A stretch of 64,000 bases of DNA, from the NCBI GenBank assembly GCA_050331695.1, contig JBHJGP010000003.1:186001-250000 (forward strand), given 5' to 3'. Below the pieces are notes generated by a model. The model was not told the origin of the DNA. It saw only the letters and a program-made list of their open reading frames with translations, and did no database searches. The stretch is from JBHJGP01 sp050331695 (GTDB taxonomy: Bacteria; Pseudomonadota; Alphaproteobacteria; Geminicoccales; Geminicoccaceae). Shown in pieces: positions 43,980 through 51,916 of the stretch (positions within the stretch are counted from its first letter, which is position 1; each line of letters begins with the position of its first letter). The translations under genes and the position numbers were made by a program.

Positions 43980-44957
43980 ATGACCGATCCGGTCGCGCCG
44001 GAGGCTGAAACCAAGACCAAACTCGATCAGCTTCGCGAAATGACAGTGGTGGTCGCCGACACCGGCGAAATCGAAGCGATCCGCCGCTTTCGCCCGGTCG
44101 ACGCCACAACCAACCCGTCATTGCTGCTGAAAGCCGCCACCCAGCCGGACTACGATCATCTAGTCCGCGAGGCCATCGCCTGGGGCCGCGGTCATTCGAT
44201 GGGAGACGGGCTTGACAACGCGATCGACAAGCTCGCGGTCAGCGTCGGTGCCGAGATCGCGAAGCTGGTGCCGGGGCGGGTTTCCACCGAAGTCGATGCT
44301 AAACTTTCCTTCGATACCGAGGCGACGATCGCCAAGGCCCGACGCCTGATCGCTCTCTACGGCGAGGTGGGCGTCGGTCGGGAGCGCATTCTGATTAAGG
44401 TTGCCGCCACCTGGGAGGGTATCAGGGCGGCGGAACGGCTCGAAGGCGAGGGTATCAACACCAACCTGACCTTGTTGTTCAATTTTGCCCAGGCCGTCGC
44501 CTGCGCCGAGGCGGGTGTTTATCTGATCTCGCCCTTCGTCGGCCGGATCCTCGACTGGCACAAGGCCCATGAAGGCCGCGACTTCGCCCCTGCCGAAGAC
44601 CCGGGCGTCGTGTCGGTCCGCCAGATCTACGACTACTACAAGCATTTCGGCCACCAGACCGTGGTTATGGGCGCGAGCTTCCGCAATATCGGCGAGATCG
44701 AGGAGTTGGCCGGTTGCGACCGGCTTACCATCGGTCCGTCTCTACTGGCCGAACTGGAGCGCGCCCGGGGACCGCTCGAACGGAAATTGGAGGCCAGCCG
44801 AACGGCTGGGCTAGACCTTGAGAAAGTGTCCTTCGACGAGGCGTCGTTTCGCTGGGCTTTATGCCAGGACCCAATGGCCACCGAAAAGCTCCATGACGGC
44901 ATCCGGCGTTTCCACGCCGACTACCTCCAGCTGAAGGAACATCTCGCCGAATATTGA
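43980..44957 (+). CDS. tal: Transaldolase (TalB type)
   Basis: This 325-residue transaldolase moves a dihydroxyacetone unit between sugar phosphates. It has the class I Schiff-base Lys140 in ILIKVAATWEG, the N-terminal VDATTNPSLLLKA, NLTLLFNFAQAVACAEAGV, and ISPFVGRILDWHK. The length matches the TalB subfamily rather than the shorter MipB/TalC group. It is divergent from xylA and convergent with msrB, whose stop is only 4 nt away. Confidence 0.95.
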   Translation: MTDPVAPEAETKTKLDQLREMTVVVADTGEIEAIRRFRPVDATTNPSLLLKAATQPDYDHLVREAIAWGRGHSMGDGLDNAIDKLAVSVGAEIAKLVPGRVSTEVDAKLSFDTEATIAKARRLIALYGEVGVGRERILIKVAATWEGIRAAERLEGEGINTNLTLLFNFAQAVACAEAGVYLISPFVGRILDWHKAHEGRDFAPAEDPGVVSVRQIYDYYKHFGHQTVVMGASFRNIGEIEELAGCDRLTIGPSLLAELERARGPLERKLEASRTAGLDLEKVSFDEASFRWALCQDPMATEKLHDGIRRFHADYLQLKEHLAEY

Positions 44958-44961
44958 GCGG

Positions 44962-45363
44962 TCAGTCGCTTTCCGGCTCAAGCTTGAGCGACAAGGAGTT
45001 CATGCAGTAGCGCCGGCCTGTGGGCTTGGGCCCATCGGGAAAGACGTGGCCCAGATGACTGTTACAGCGCGCGCAAAGCACCTCCGTTCGGATCATGCCG
45101 AAGCTTCTGTCGGATTTTTCCGCGACATGCTCTGGCTGAATCGGCTGCGTGAAGCTCGGCCAGCCGGTGCCGCTGTCGAACTTGGTCTCGGAACTGAACA
45201 AGGGCAGACCGCAGGCAACACAGACGTAGGTGCCCGGCGTTTTCGTGTCCCAATAGCGTCCGGTGAATGCCCGCTCCGTGCCGGCTTCCCGGGCGACGTG
45301 AAATTCCTCCGGCGACAGCTCCTTGCGCCATTCGGCATCACTTTTGTTGACCTTCTCAACCAT
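44962..45363 (-). CDS. msrB: Peptide-methionine (R)-S-oxide reductase
   Basis: This 133-residue MsrB repairs methionine-R-sulfoxide. It has the zinc cysteines Cys48/Cys51 (CVAC) and Cys97/Cys100 (CARC), GTGWPSF, HVFPDGPKPTGRRYCMNS, and the catalytic Cys120. ATG 45363 follows GGAGGAG and overlaps the stop of the NifU-like gene by one base; an in-frame extension to 45480 is not needed. It is last in the seven-gene cox-type operon, so it may be expressed with Mo-hydroxylase maturation. Confidence 0.95.
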   Translation of the reverse strand: MVEKVNKSDAEWRKELSPEEFHVAREAGTERAFTGRYWDTKTPGTYVCVACGLPLFSSETKFDSGTGWPSFTQPIQPEHVAEKSDRSFGMIRTEVLCARCNSHLGHVFPDGPKPTGRRYCMNSLSLKLEPESD

Positions 45364-45794
45364 CAGCGTTGCTCCTCCAAATGGTGTAAAGCCTTCGCCA
45401 ACGCCTCGAAGGGCAGGGTCACGCAACGATGGCGCGACTTGAAGGCTCTGGCCGGCTCGAACAGCGAAAGACCCGGCCAAATCGTTTCGGGATCGACGTC
45501 GCTACCCTGACGCAGATAGGCCTTAAGCGAACTGAGCCGGTCGTCGGCATGGGCTGCCGAGCGGTCATCAGCGTGACGGGCGATCAGGCTCGCTGCAGCC
45601 TGACACAAAAGACAGCCTTTCACCTCGTGACCGATGCCTGCGATTTGGCCGTCCCGAAGTGCGATATCAAGGGTCACCCGGTCGCCGCAAAGGGGGTTGT
45701 CGATCGTCAGGCTCGCATCGGGGGCCTCAAGCCGTCCGGCGCCTATGGCCACCTTCGCCTCCGCGAGGATCGCTTCGTGATAAAGGCTCGTCAC
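45363..45794 (-). CDS. NifU/IscU-like Fe-S cluster scaffold protein
   Basis: This 143-residue NifU-N family protein has three conserved cysteines as in IscU/SufU: Cys36 in NPLCGD, Cys61 in KGCLLCQA, and Cys124 in HRCVTLPF. An additional Cys64 in the second motif gives CLLC. Scaffold proteins assemble [2Fe-2S] or [4Fe-4S] clusters for transfer. It is not the canonical IscU, as it lacks the LPPVK motif. Its ATG overlaps the upstream MPT-binding/MocA gene by 4 nt. The context suggests it loads clusters into a molybdenum hydroxylase, but this is inferred. Confidence 0.82.
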   Translation of the reverse strand: MTSLYHEAILAEAKVAIGAGRLEAPDASLTIDNPLCGDRVTLDIALRDGQIAGIGHEVKGCLLCQAAASLIARHADDRSAAHADDRLSSLKAYLRQGSDVDPETIWPGLSLFEPARAFKSRHRCVTLPFEALAKALHHLEEQR

Positions 45795-47428
45795 GCCCGC
45801 ATTCCCGCGAGCGCGCGGTAGGCGTCCGGCGTGTCGATGTCGGTAAGCGCCGCGTCATCGTCAAGGGGAACCTCGACGACATGATCGGCCAATTCGCCGA
45901 TGAGATGGCGGGCGCCGACGTCACCTTCCAGTTTCTGGAAGTCCTGGAAGAAGGTTCGATCCCAGAGCACTGGATTGCCACGCTTTCCATCCACCGTCGG
46001 TACGCAGATTTTTTTACCCTGATCGGGTGCGAACGCGCTCATGAGCCGGATGAGATGACCGCTCGTGAGCCGGGGCATGTCGCCCAGAACGATGAGCGCC
46101 GCGTCCACATCTTCAGGCAGCGCCGCGATCCCGGTCTTCAGCGATGTGCTCAGGCCCTGGGCGTAGTCAGGATTGTGCACCAGACGGACGGGCCGAGCCG
46201 CCAAGTGCGAGTGCACCGCCTCGCTTTGATGGCCGGTGACGACGACGACCGGCTTGAGCCCCGCGTCCAATACCGTGTCGACCGCGTGTTCGACCATCGC
46301 CTTGCCGGCCACCGGCAGAAGAAGCTTGTTCTGCTCGCCCATGCGCGTCGATCGCCCTGCGGCGAGTACGACGGCCCCGATCCGATGCTTTGCTACGTTC
46401 TTCGACGAGCCACGCTTTTCGCTCCGGGGCTGGGGCCGGCTCGGGATTTCGGTCAGGAGCCCGCCCACGCCCATCGCCGATATGTCCTCCGGCCCGATCG
46501 TGAGATCGGCGGCGAGCCGCGCCAGAACCCAGTCGAAGCCGTTCAGTTTCGGCGACCGGGCGCAACCGGGAAGCCCAATGACCGGGCGGTTCTGACGACG
46601 GGCCAGAAGAAGCAAATTGCCGGGATCGACAGGCATGCCGAGATAGATGACCTCGCCACCTGCCGCTTCGATACCAGCGGGCAGAACGTCCTTGGGGTCG
46701 GTGATCGCCGAGGCGCCGGCGATGAGCAGAATATCCACATCGCCCGCCGCGAGAATTGCCCTTGCCACGGCCTCGGTCTCGTGCCCACAGCGGTCTTCGC
46801 CCACCAGATGCGCGCTAACCTGTTCCAGGCGCCGCCGCGTGATCTGGGTGGTCTTGTCGAGGACGCTCGGCTTGACGCTGTCGAGGGTCGTTTGGATGAG
46901 GAAGGCTCGTTTGCCGGCGAAGGGTTGCACGCTCAGAAGCGAAGGCCCTTCAGCCGCTATGGCGATGCACCGCTCAAGAAAACGTTCTTCGACCGCAAAC
47001 GGTATGATCTTCACGGTTGCCACCATCTGCCCGCGGCGCACGGTGGCGAACGGTGGCAAGGTTGCCAGGGTCAGGGCGGGATCGACCCGGTTGATCTCAC
47101 GGACCCGGGCCTCGTCGATCGTCAGCACGCCGTTGGCGCCGGCGAAAAGATTGACCCGACCGGTGAAGGCTTGGCCCGGATCGATCCAGGTTCGCTGATC
47201 CAAGCGCCCGCCGACGGCCGCCGCTAGCCTGGCCGCGGCCTCGTCTTCGCCAACGTCGCCGGTCGACAATTGGGCCACGATCACCTGTTCGACGCCGCCG
47301 GCCCGAAGCCGGACCAAATCATCAGCCGTCAGATGATGACCTTTCTTGAGCCGGGTTTCGCCGTAGCGGAGACTGTGGGCCAGGATCGCTCCCTCGGCTT
47401 CCACGACCGGGACGGATCCGAATTTCAT
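45791..47428 (-). CDS. Fusion of molybdopterin-binding domain and MocA-like cytidylyltransferase
   Basis: This 545-residue two-domain protein has an N-terminal molybdopterin-binding (MoaB/MoeA-like) part, about residues 1-340, with LIAGASAITDPKDVLPAGIEAAGGEV. A C-terminal MobA/MocA nucleotidyltransferase (about 355-545) follows, with GAVVLAAGRSTRMGEQNKLLLPVAGKAM and VLGDMPRLTSG. MocA-type enzymes convert Mo-molybdopterin to the cytosine dinucleotide cofactor used by xanthine/CO-dehydrogenase family enzymes. The fusion is known in alphaproteobacteria. It overlaps its neighbours by 4 nt on both sides. Confidence 0.85.
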   Translation of the reverse strand: MKFGSVPVVEAEGAILAHSLRYGETRLKKGHHLTADDLVRLRAGGVEQVIVAQLSTGDVGEDEAAARLAAAVGGRLDQRTWIDPGQAFTGRVNLFAGANGVLTIDEARVREINRVDPALTLATLPPFATVRRGQMVATVKIIPFAVEERFLERCIAIAAEGPSLLSVQPFAGKRAFLIQTTLDSVKPSVLDKTTQITRRRLEQVSAHLVGEDRCGHETEAVARAILAAGDVDILLIAGASAITDPKDVLPAGIEAAGGEVIYLGMPVDPGNLLLLARRQNRPVIGLPGCARSPKLNGFDWVLARLAADLTIGPEDISAMGVGGLLTEIPSRPQPRSEKRGSSKNVAKHRIGAVVLAAGRSTRMGEQNKLLLPVAGKAMVEHAVDTVLDAGLKPVVVVTGHQSEAVHSHLAARPVRLVHNPDYAQGLSTSLKTGIAALPEDVDAALIVLGDMPRLTSGHLIRLMSAFAPDQGKKICVPTVDGKRGNPVLWDRTFFQDFQKLEGDVGARHLIGELADHVVEVPLDDDAALTDIDTPDAYRALAGMRA

Positions 47429-48120
47429 ACCCCTTGCCGTAAGACGCTGGTCATTTGCGCCATGATCGCGACCGCGATTTCCGCCGGCGATATCGCGCCG
47501 ATAGCAAGCCCCGCAGGCCCGTGGATCCGGGCGATCGATGAGGGTTCGTGCCCCATTTCCTTGAGGCGTTCAAGCCTGCGGCCATGGGTTCGCTTGGAGC
47601 CGAGGGCCGTGATGTAGAAGGCCTCGGACCTGAGCGCCCTGTCGAGGGCTGGATCGTCCAGCTTGGGATCGTGGGTCAGGGTGACGACGGCCGCTCTTGC
47701 GTCGGGTGCAAACGTATCCATCGCCTCATCCGGCCAGTCGCGGCTGAGATTGGTATCCGGAAACCGGTTGTCGGAAGCGAAGGCCCCCCGGGGGTCGATC
47801 ACCGTCACGTCATAGCCGGCGACGCGGGCCATGGGCGCCAACGCCTGCGCGATATGGACAGCGCCGATGATGGCGAGCCGCAACGGTGGGTTGAACACCT
47901 GAACGAAATGATCCTCGCCCTCGATTTCGCGGACTTCGCTTCGATCCGCCCGAAACAGCTCGGGCAGGTTGACCATCACCGGCTCCGCCAGCCTTTCGCC
48001 CGCCACCAGATGGTGGTCGATCACCAAGCTCTGGGCATTGTCGCGAAGCCGGCGAATGAGCGCGGCCGGCTTCTTTTGTCGACGCGCCTCATTCAGCCTC
48101 GCGAGCAGATCGGGTGTCAC
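47425..48120 (-). CDS. XdhC-type maturation factor, C-terminal (Rossmann) domain protein
   Basis: This 231-residue protein carries the NAD-binding-like domain of XdhC/CoxI. It has PLRLAIIGAVHIAQALAPMARVAGYDVTVIDPRGAFASDNRFP, and later TLTHDPKLDDPALDRAL and ALGSKRTHGRRLERL. XdhC proteins bind the molybdenum cofactor, support its sulfuration and insert it into hydroxylases. In many species the two XdhC domains are fused; here the N-terminal one is the preceding gene, with a 4-nt overlap. Confidence 0.85.
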   Translation of the reverse strand: MTPDLLARLNEARRQKKPAALIRRLRDNAQSLVIDHHLVAGERLAEPVMVNLPELFRADRSEVREIEGEDHFVQVFNPPLRLAIIGAVHIAQALAPMARVAGYDVTVIDPRGAFASDNRFPDTNLSRDWPDEAMDTFAPDARAAVVTLTHDPKLDDPALDRALRSEAFYITALGSKRTHGRRLERLKEMGHEPSSIARIHGPAGLAIGAISPAEIAVAIMAQMTSVLRQGV

Positions 48121-48446
48121 CGGATTGCCTCGACGAAAACCTTGACCGTGCCGCCGCAGGCTAGACCCACCTCCCAGGCCTCTTCATCACTGACGCCGAA
48201 GGTTAGGAGCCTCGGCTCGCCATCATTCATGATTTCCAATGCTTCCTGGACGACCGCGCCCTCGATGCAGCCGCCTGATACCGAACCGACCATCTCCGCT
48301 TGCTCGTTGATGCCCAGTTGCGAGCCGACCGGTCGCGGTGATGAGCCCCAGGTCTCGACGACCGTTGCCAACGCGCTTTTCACACCGCCCCGCTGCCATT
48401 GCTCGATTCGTTCCAGCACATCATCGCTCACGCCGCACTCTCCCAT
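48117..48446 (-). CDS. XdhC/CoxI N-terminal domain protein
   Basis: This 109-residue protein matches the XdhC N-terminal domain. It has ALATVVETWGSSPRPVGSQLGINEQAEMVGSVSGGCIEGAVVQEA, whose GSVSGGCIEG stretch contains the conserved Cys implicated in cofactor binding. It overlaps coxE by 19 nt upstream and the C-terminal XdhC gene by 4 nt downstream. Confidence 0.86.
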   Translation of the reverse strand: MGECGVSDDVLERIEQWQRGGVKSALATVVETWGSSPRPVGSQLGINEQAEMVGSVSGGCIEGAVVQEALEIMNDGEPRLLTFGVSDEEAWEVGLACGGTVKVFVEAIR

Positions 48447-49702
48447 CGCTGCTGGCCATCGTTTCTGGCGACCGACATGTCACTCAACACTTGGGTAAGG
48501 GCGCTTAGACTGTCGAGATTGTGGATCGAGCGAACCGTGTCGGCGTAACGCACGATGATCCGGGCCCCGCCCGCCAACGGCTCGTAGCGGTCGAAGCGAA
48601 GCAGCGGGTTGAGCCAGATGGTCCGCCGGCAACTCATGGTGAGGCGCTGCATCTGATGTTCGAGACCGGCGCCTCCATCCCGGTCCAGACCGTCGGTGAT
48701 CAGCATGACGATCGCGCCCTGACCCAGAACCCGCCGGGACCAGTCGCGATTGAAGGTGGCGAGACAATGGCCGATGCGGGTGCCGCCCTCCCAGTCGTCG
48801 GCAAGTTCGCCGACTTTCTCGAGGGACAGATCGATGTCGCGGTTTCTGAGCTGACGGGTGATGTTGGTCAGGCGCGTGCCGAATAGAAACGAATGAACCC
48901 GGTCGCGGTCGTTGGTGAGCGTATGCATGAAATGGAGCAGCATCCGCGAATAGCGGCTCATCGATCCGGAGATGTCGCATATCAAAACAAGAGGCGGTGG
49001 CCGGAAGCGCCTTCGTTTTTTTAAAAGATCGATGGTGGCGCCACCGCCGCGCAAGGATGCTCGAAGGGTCCGGCGCATATCGATCCGGGCGCCGTGAGGG
49101 TCGCTCATGAACCGCCGGGTCGGGATTATCGGCACCGGCAAGGTCAGCCGTTCGATCGCTTTCTTTGCCTGCTCGATCTCGCTTTGGCTCATCTCCTCGA
49201 AGTCTTTGTGCTGCAGCACCTCCTTGGCTGAGTAGGTCATGGCCGCGTCGATTTCGATCGGCGGCTCGTCGCCTTCGTCCTCCGGCGCTTCACCTTTGCC
49301 CGGCAGTTTTTCGGGCGCCATCGCTTCAGCGACGCGTCGGTTGACTTGACTTTGATCGGTCTGCCTTAGCCCATCGCCTTCCAAGGTTGGCAGGAGGAGC
49401 TGCATCAACCGTTCCAAGAGCTTGGGATCGCGCCAGAATATGTGGAAAGTCTGATCGAACAGATCCCGCTGGTCGGCCCGGTTCACGAACAAGGCGTGTA
49501 GGGTCCAGTAGAAATCGCGCCGGTCGCCGATACCCACTTTTTCGAGCGCTCGCAGCGCTTCGATCACCTTACCTGGTCCCACCGGCAGGCCGGCCGCGCG
49601 TAGGGCTCGGGCAAAATGCATGACGTTGACAGCAAGCAGACCACCCTCGCTCTCGGCGCGAGGGTCTCCGTCACCATCTCCTGGCGGTTCGAAATCCTTC
49701 AT
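48428..49702 (-). CDS. coxE: CoxE-like von Willebrand factor A domain protein
   Basis: This 424-residue VWA protein of the CoxE family is co-encoded with the MoxR-type ATPase. The VWA domain has a MIDAS motif in VLICDISGSMSRYSRMLLHFMHTL (DxSxS), with later supporting residues near the TDGLDRDGG segment. In Oligotropha, CoxD and CoxE are needed to mature the CuSMoO2 site of CO dehydrogenase. I chose the ATG of MKDFEPPGDGDGDP; the longer frame upstream overlaps coxD out of phase. The N-terminal helical region includes FARALRAAGLPVGPG. Confidence 0.86.
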   Translation of the reverse strand: MKDFEPPGDGDGDPRAESEGGLLAVNVMHFARALRAAGLPVGPGKVIEALRALEKVGIGDRRDFYWTLHALFVNRADQRDLFDQTFHIFWRDPKLLERLMQLLLPTLEGDGLRQTDQSQVNRRVAEAMAPEKLPGKGEAPEDEGDEPPIEIDAAMTYSAKEVLQHKDFEEMSQSEIEQAKKAIERLTLPVPIIPTRRFMSDPHGARIDMRRTLRASLRGGGATIDLLKKRRRFRPPPLVLICDISGSMSRYSRMLLHFMHTLTNDRDRVHSFLFGTRLTNITRQLRNRDIDLSLEKVGELADDWEGGTRIGHCLATFNRDWSRRVLGQGAIVMLITDGLDRDGGAGLEHQMQRLTMSCRRTIWLNPLLRFDRYEPLAGGARIIVRYADTVRSIHNLDSLSALTQVLSDMSVARNDGQQRWESAA

Positions 49703-49706
49703 ATGC

Positions 49707-50612
49707 CTAGTTGGCGGCCGCCGGTTGAGCCTGCATGCGCACCTCTTCCAGGAGGCGGGCCGCTTCCGTTCCCTGCATCTTGACGATGTCGTCCTGATAT
49801 TTGAGCAAGGTTCCAAGCGTATTGTTGATCACCTCGGGCGAAAGCTCCAGGCAATCGAGAGTGTTCAGCGCCCGTGCCCAGTCGAGGGTCTCGGCGACGC
49901 CCGGCAATTTGAACAGGTCTTCGGCCCGGAGCCGTTTGACGAATTGGACCACCTCTTCTGACAGCCGCGCCGGGATCTCGGGCAGCTTCACCTGGAGGAT
50001 TTCCAGTTCCCGTTCAGCGCTCGGATAGTCGACCCAATGGTAGAAGCATCGGCGTTTCAGGGCGTCATGGATCTCCCGCGTCCGGTTGGAGGTGATGATC
50101 ACGACCGGCGGCCGTTCGGCTCGAACCGTGCCAATCTCGGGTATCGTGATTTGAAAATCGGACAAGACCTCAAGCAGGAACGCTTCGAAGGGCTCGTCGG
50201 TACGGTCCAATTCGTCGATCAGGAGAATCGGCGACCCGCCCGAACTGTCCAAAGCTTGCAACAAAGGGCGTCGGATCAGGAAAGCCTCACTGAAGATGTC
50301 TCTGGCGAGCGCGTCACGATCCCTGTCGTGCATCGCCTCGGCCATACGGATCTCGAGCATTTGCCGGGCATAGTTCCATTCATAGACCGCCGAAGCCACG
50401 TCCAAGCCCTCATAGCATTGAAGCCGGACCAGGCGACGGTTCATGGTCTCGGCCAGCACCTTGGCGATCTCGGTCTTACCGACCCCCGCCTCACCCTCGA
50501 GGAAAAGGGGCCTTTCCAGCTCAAGTGCCAGATGCAGCGCCGTGGCAAGCGAGCGGTCGGCGATGTACTTGCCGCGTCCGAGCAAAGCCAAGGTTTCGTC
50601 GATACTCGCCAT
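49707..50612 (-). CDS. coxD: MoxR/CoxD-like AAA+ ATPase
   Basis: This roughly 301-residue MoxR-family AAA+ protein has Walker A in LFLEGEAGVGKTEIAKVLAE, Walker B in ILLIDELDRTDEPF, sensor 1 around VVIITSNRTREIHDALKRRC, and the family lid. CoxD uses ATP to remodel apo-CO dehydrogenase and insert sulfur and copper at the Mo site. Its ATG (two candidates, 50615 and 50612) follows GGAGGA. It is first in the operon with coxE. The structural genes coxM, coxS and coxL are not in the window. Confidence 0.9.
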   Translation of the reverse strand: MASIDETLALLGRGKYIADRSLATALHLALELERPLFLEGEAGVGKTEIAKVLAETMNRRLVRLQCYEGLDVASAVYEWNYARQMLEIRMAEAMHDRDRDALARDIFSEAFLIRRPLLQALDSSGGSPILLIDELDRTDEPFEAFLLEVLSDFQITIPEIGTVRAERPPVVIITSNRTREIHDALKRRCFYHWVDYPSAERELEILQVKLPEIPARLSEEVVQFVKRLRAEDLFKLPGVAETLDWARALNTLDCLELSPEVINNTLGTLLKYQDDIVKMQGTEAARLLEEVRMQAQPAAAN

Positions 50613-50847
50613 CATTCCTCCGGGCGCGCCGGTCGGGCCGCCTGTTTCGCTTTTCGTTCCAATGAACCAGTTAGATTAAGTTCGTTCGATATTGAGGGAT
50701 AGCGTGCAAGGCCCCGTGCCGCTAGCACAGTCGGCAGCTGCCTTCAGTCACGCGGCCCGGCACCCGTGAAGCAAAACGGCGTTGGTCGCGTCAAAACTGC
50801 ACTAAGCCGTATAAATTGGTATCACAGGTTTCAGCTCGACAGGTTTG

Positions 50848-51861
50848 ATGGCGCGCAAAAGCTCTCGAACGCGTAAACGCCCCTTCACGAACGCCAAGAT
50901 GGCCGTGACGTTGGTGACGATCCTTCTGACGATCGGTGTTTTCACCCTGATGAAAGGCCAGCGGTTTGCTGGCGGCGATCTGCTGGCGTTCGAGGGCAGC
51001 CGGAGCGGGGCCGCGACCGTCTGGATCGCCTATCCGGACGAGGTGTTGGTTCGCACGGCTTCGCTGCCGGTCCGCTTTACCGCTTACGAGGTGGCGCTGG
51101 CGCTAGATCCCGCCAGTCCCGGCCAGAGAGCCTCGCTGGATCTGTTCGCATTGCCGGCCGGCATGCCGACCGATTTGCAAGGCTCAGACCTGGAGCCCTT
51201 TCTGATCGAAAGCCGGCAGCTATGGTACGATGGCGGTGGTCGAGAGAGCCTCACGATCGAGTTTGAAGAGCCCTTCGCTACCCTCGTCATCCGCCTGGCG
51301 GCCGAGGGCGACGAGGTCATTCTCGAGAGCACACGTCTCACGGCGCTGGTTCGGGCCGAAAAGGCAATTCTAGCTCGAACCGCGCTCGCCGCCCTTTGGC
51401 TGGCTCTGATCTTATGGATCGGCGCCGGCCTGATCGCGGCCTCCTACCGCAGCCGCATGTTTCCTTGGGTCATCGCCACCGGTCTGTTTTCGACCCTGAT
51501 CATCGCCGGGCCTTTGCCGCTGATCGCTTCAATCGCCGATGCTATCGCCAATGCACTCCCCGGCAGTTTCGTGACCCGCAAGCTGATGGGCGATACCGCC
51601 TGGGCGCTGGCTATCGGCCTGGCTGTTCTTGTCACCCGCCGAACCTTCCAGCCGGTATCGCTCTGGCTCGCCGCGGGCGCCTGCGTGTTGTTTGCCGCCA
51701 GCGCCGAGACGCTCCAGTTTTTCCTGCCGCAGCGAACACCGACGCTTCAGCACGGCATTTTAGGCGTGATCGCCGCTCTGATAGCGCTCTTGATCGCCGA
51801 AAGACTGCCGGCTCGGCGACCGCCCCGTCGCCGGCGGCGAAGTCAACTCCTCTACGGCTGA
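50848..51861 (+). CDS. Membrane protein with VanZ-like C-terminal domain
   Basis: This 337-residue protein has one N-terminal membrane helix (about 20-40), a periplasmic beta-rich region (about 45-180), and four hydrophobic segments at the C-terminus. The last part contains AETLQFFLPQRTPTLQHGILGVIAALIA, which resembles VanZ (E-x-x-Q-F-F-P-x-R). VanZ proteins have poorly defined roles in cell-envelope resistance. The periplasmic domain is not recognised. A basic C-terminal tail (RPPRRRRRSQLL) is present. It is divergent from coxD. Confidence 0.65.
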   Translation: MARKSSRTRKRPFTNAKMAVTLVTILLTIGVFTLMKGQRFAGGDLLAFEGSRSGAATVWIAYPDEVLVRTASLPVRFTAYEVALALDPASPGQRASLDLFALPAGMPTDLQGSDLEPFLIESRQLWYDGGGRESLTIEFEEPFATLVIRLAAEGDEVILESTRLTALVRAEKAILARTALAALWLALILWIGAGLIAASYRSRMFPWVIATGLFSTLIIAGPLPLIASIADAIANALPGSFVTRKLMGDTAWALAIGLAVLVTRRTFQPVSLWLAAGACVLFAASAETLQFFLPQRTPTLQHGILGVIAALIALLIAERLPARRPPRRRRRSQLLYG

Positions 51862-51916
51862 CACAAGCCGGCCTTGATGGCACTGTGATTCCGATAGGGG
51901 AAGGATATGAAAAATC

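Noticed and set aside
43980..44957. A sulfofructose transaldolase pathway linked to the YihU-like reductase
   Set aside because: The transaldolase is TalB-like in length and motifs, is adjacent to xylA, and lies 31 kb away.
45659..47227. A long (522-codon) open frame on the plus strand opposite the MPT-binding/MocA gene, and similar long opposite-strand frames (for example 3884-5572)
   Set aside because: High GC produces long antisense frames; the opposite strand carries the clear family motifs, and these frames have no recognisable domains or ribosome-binding sites.
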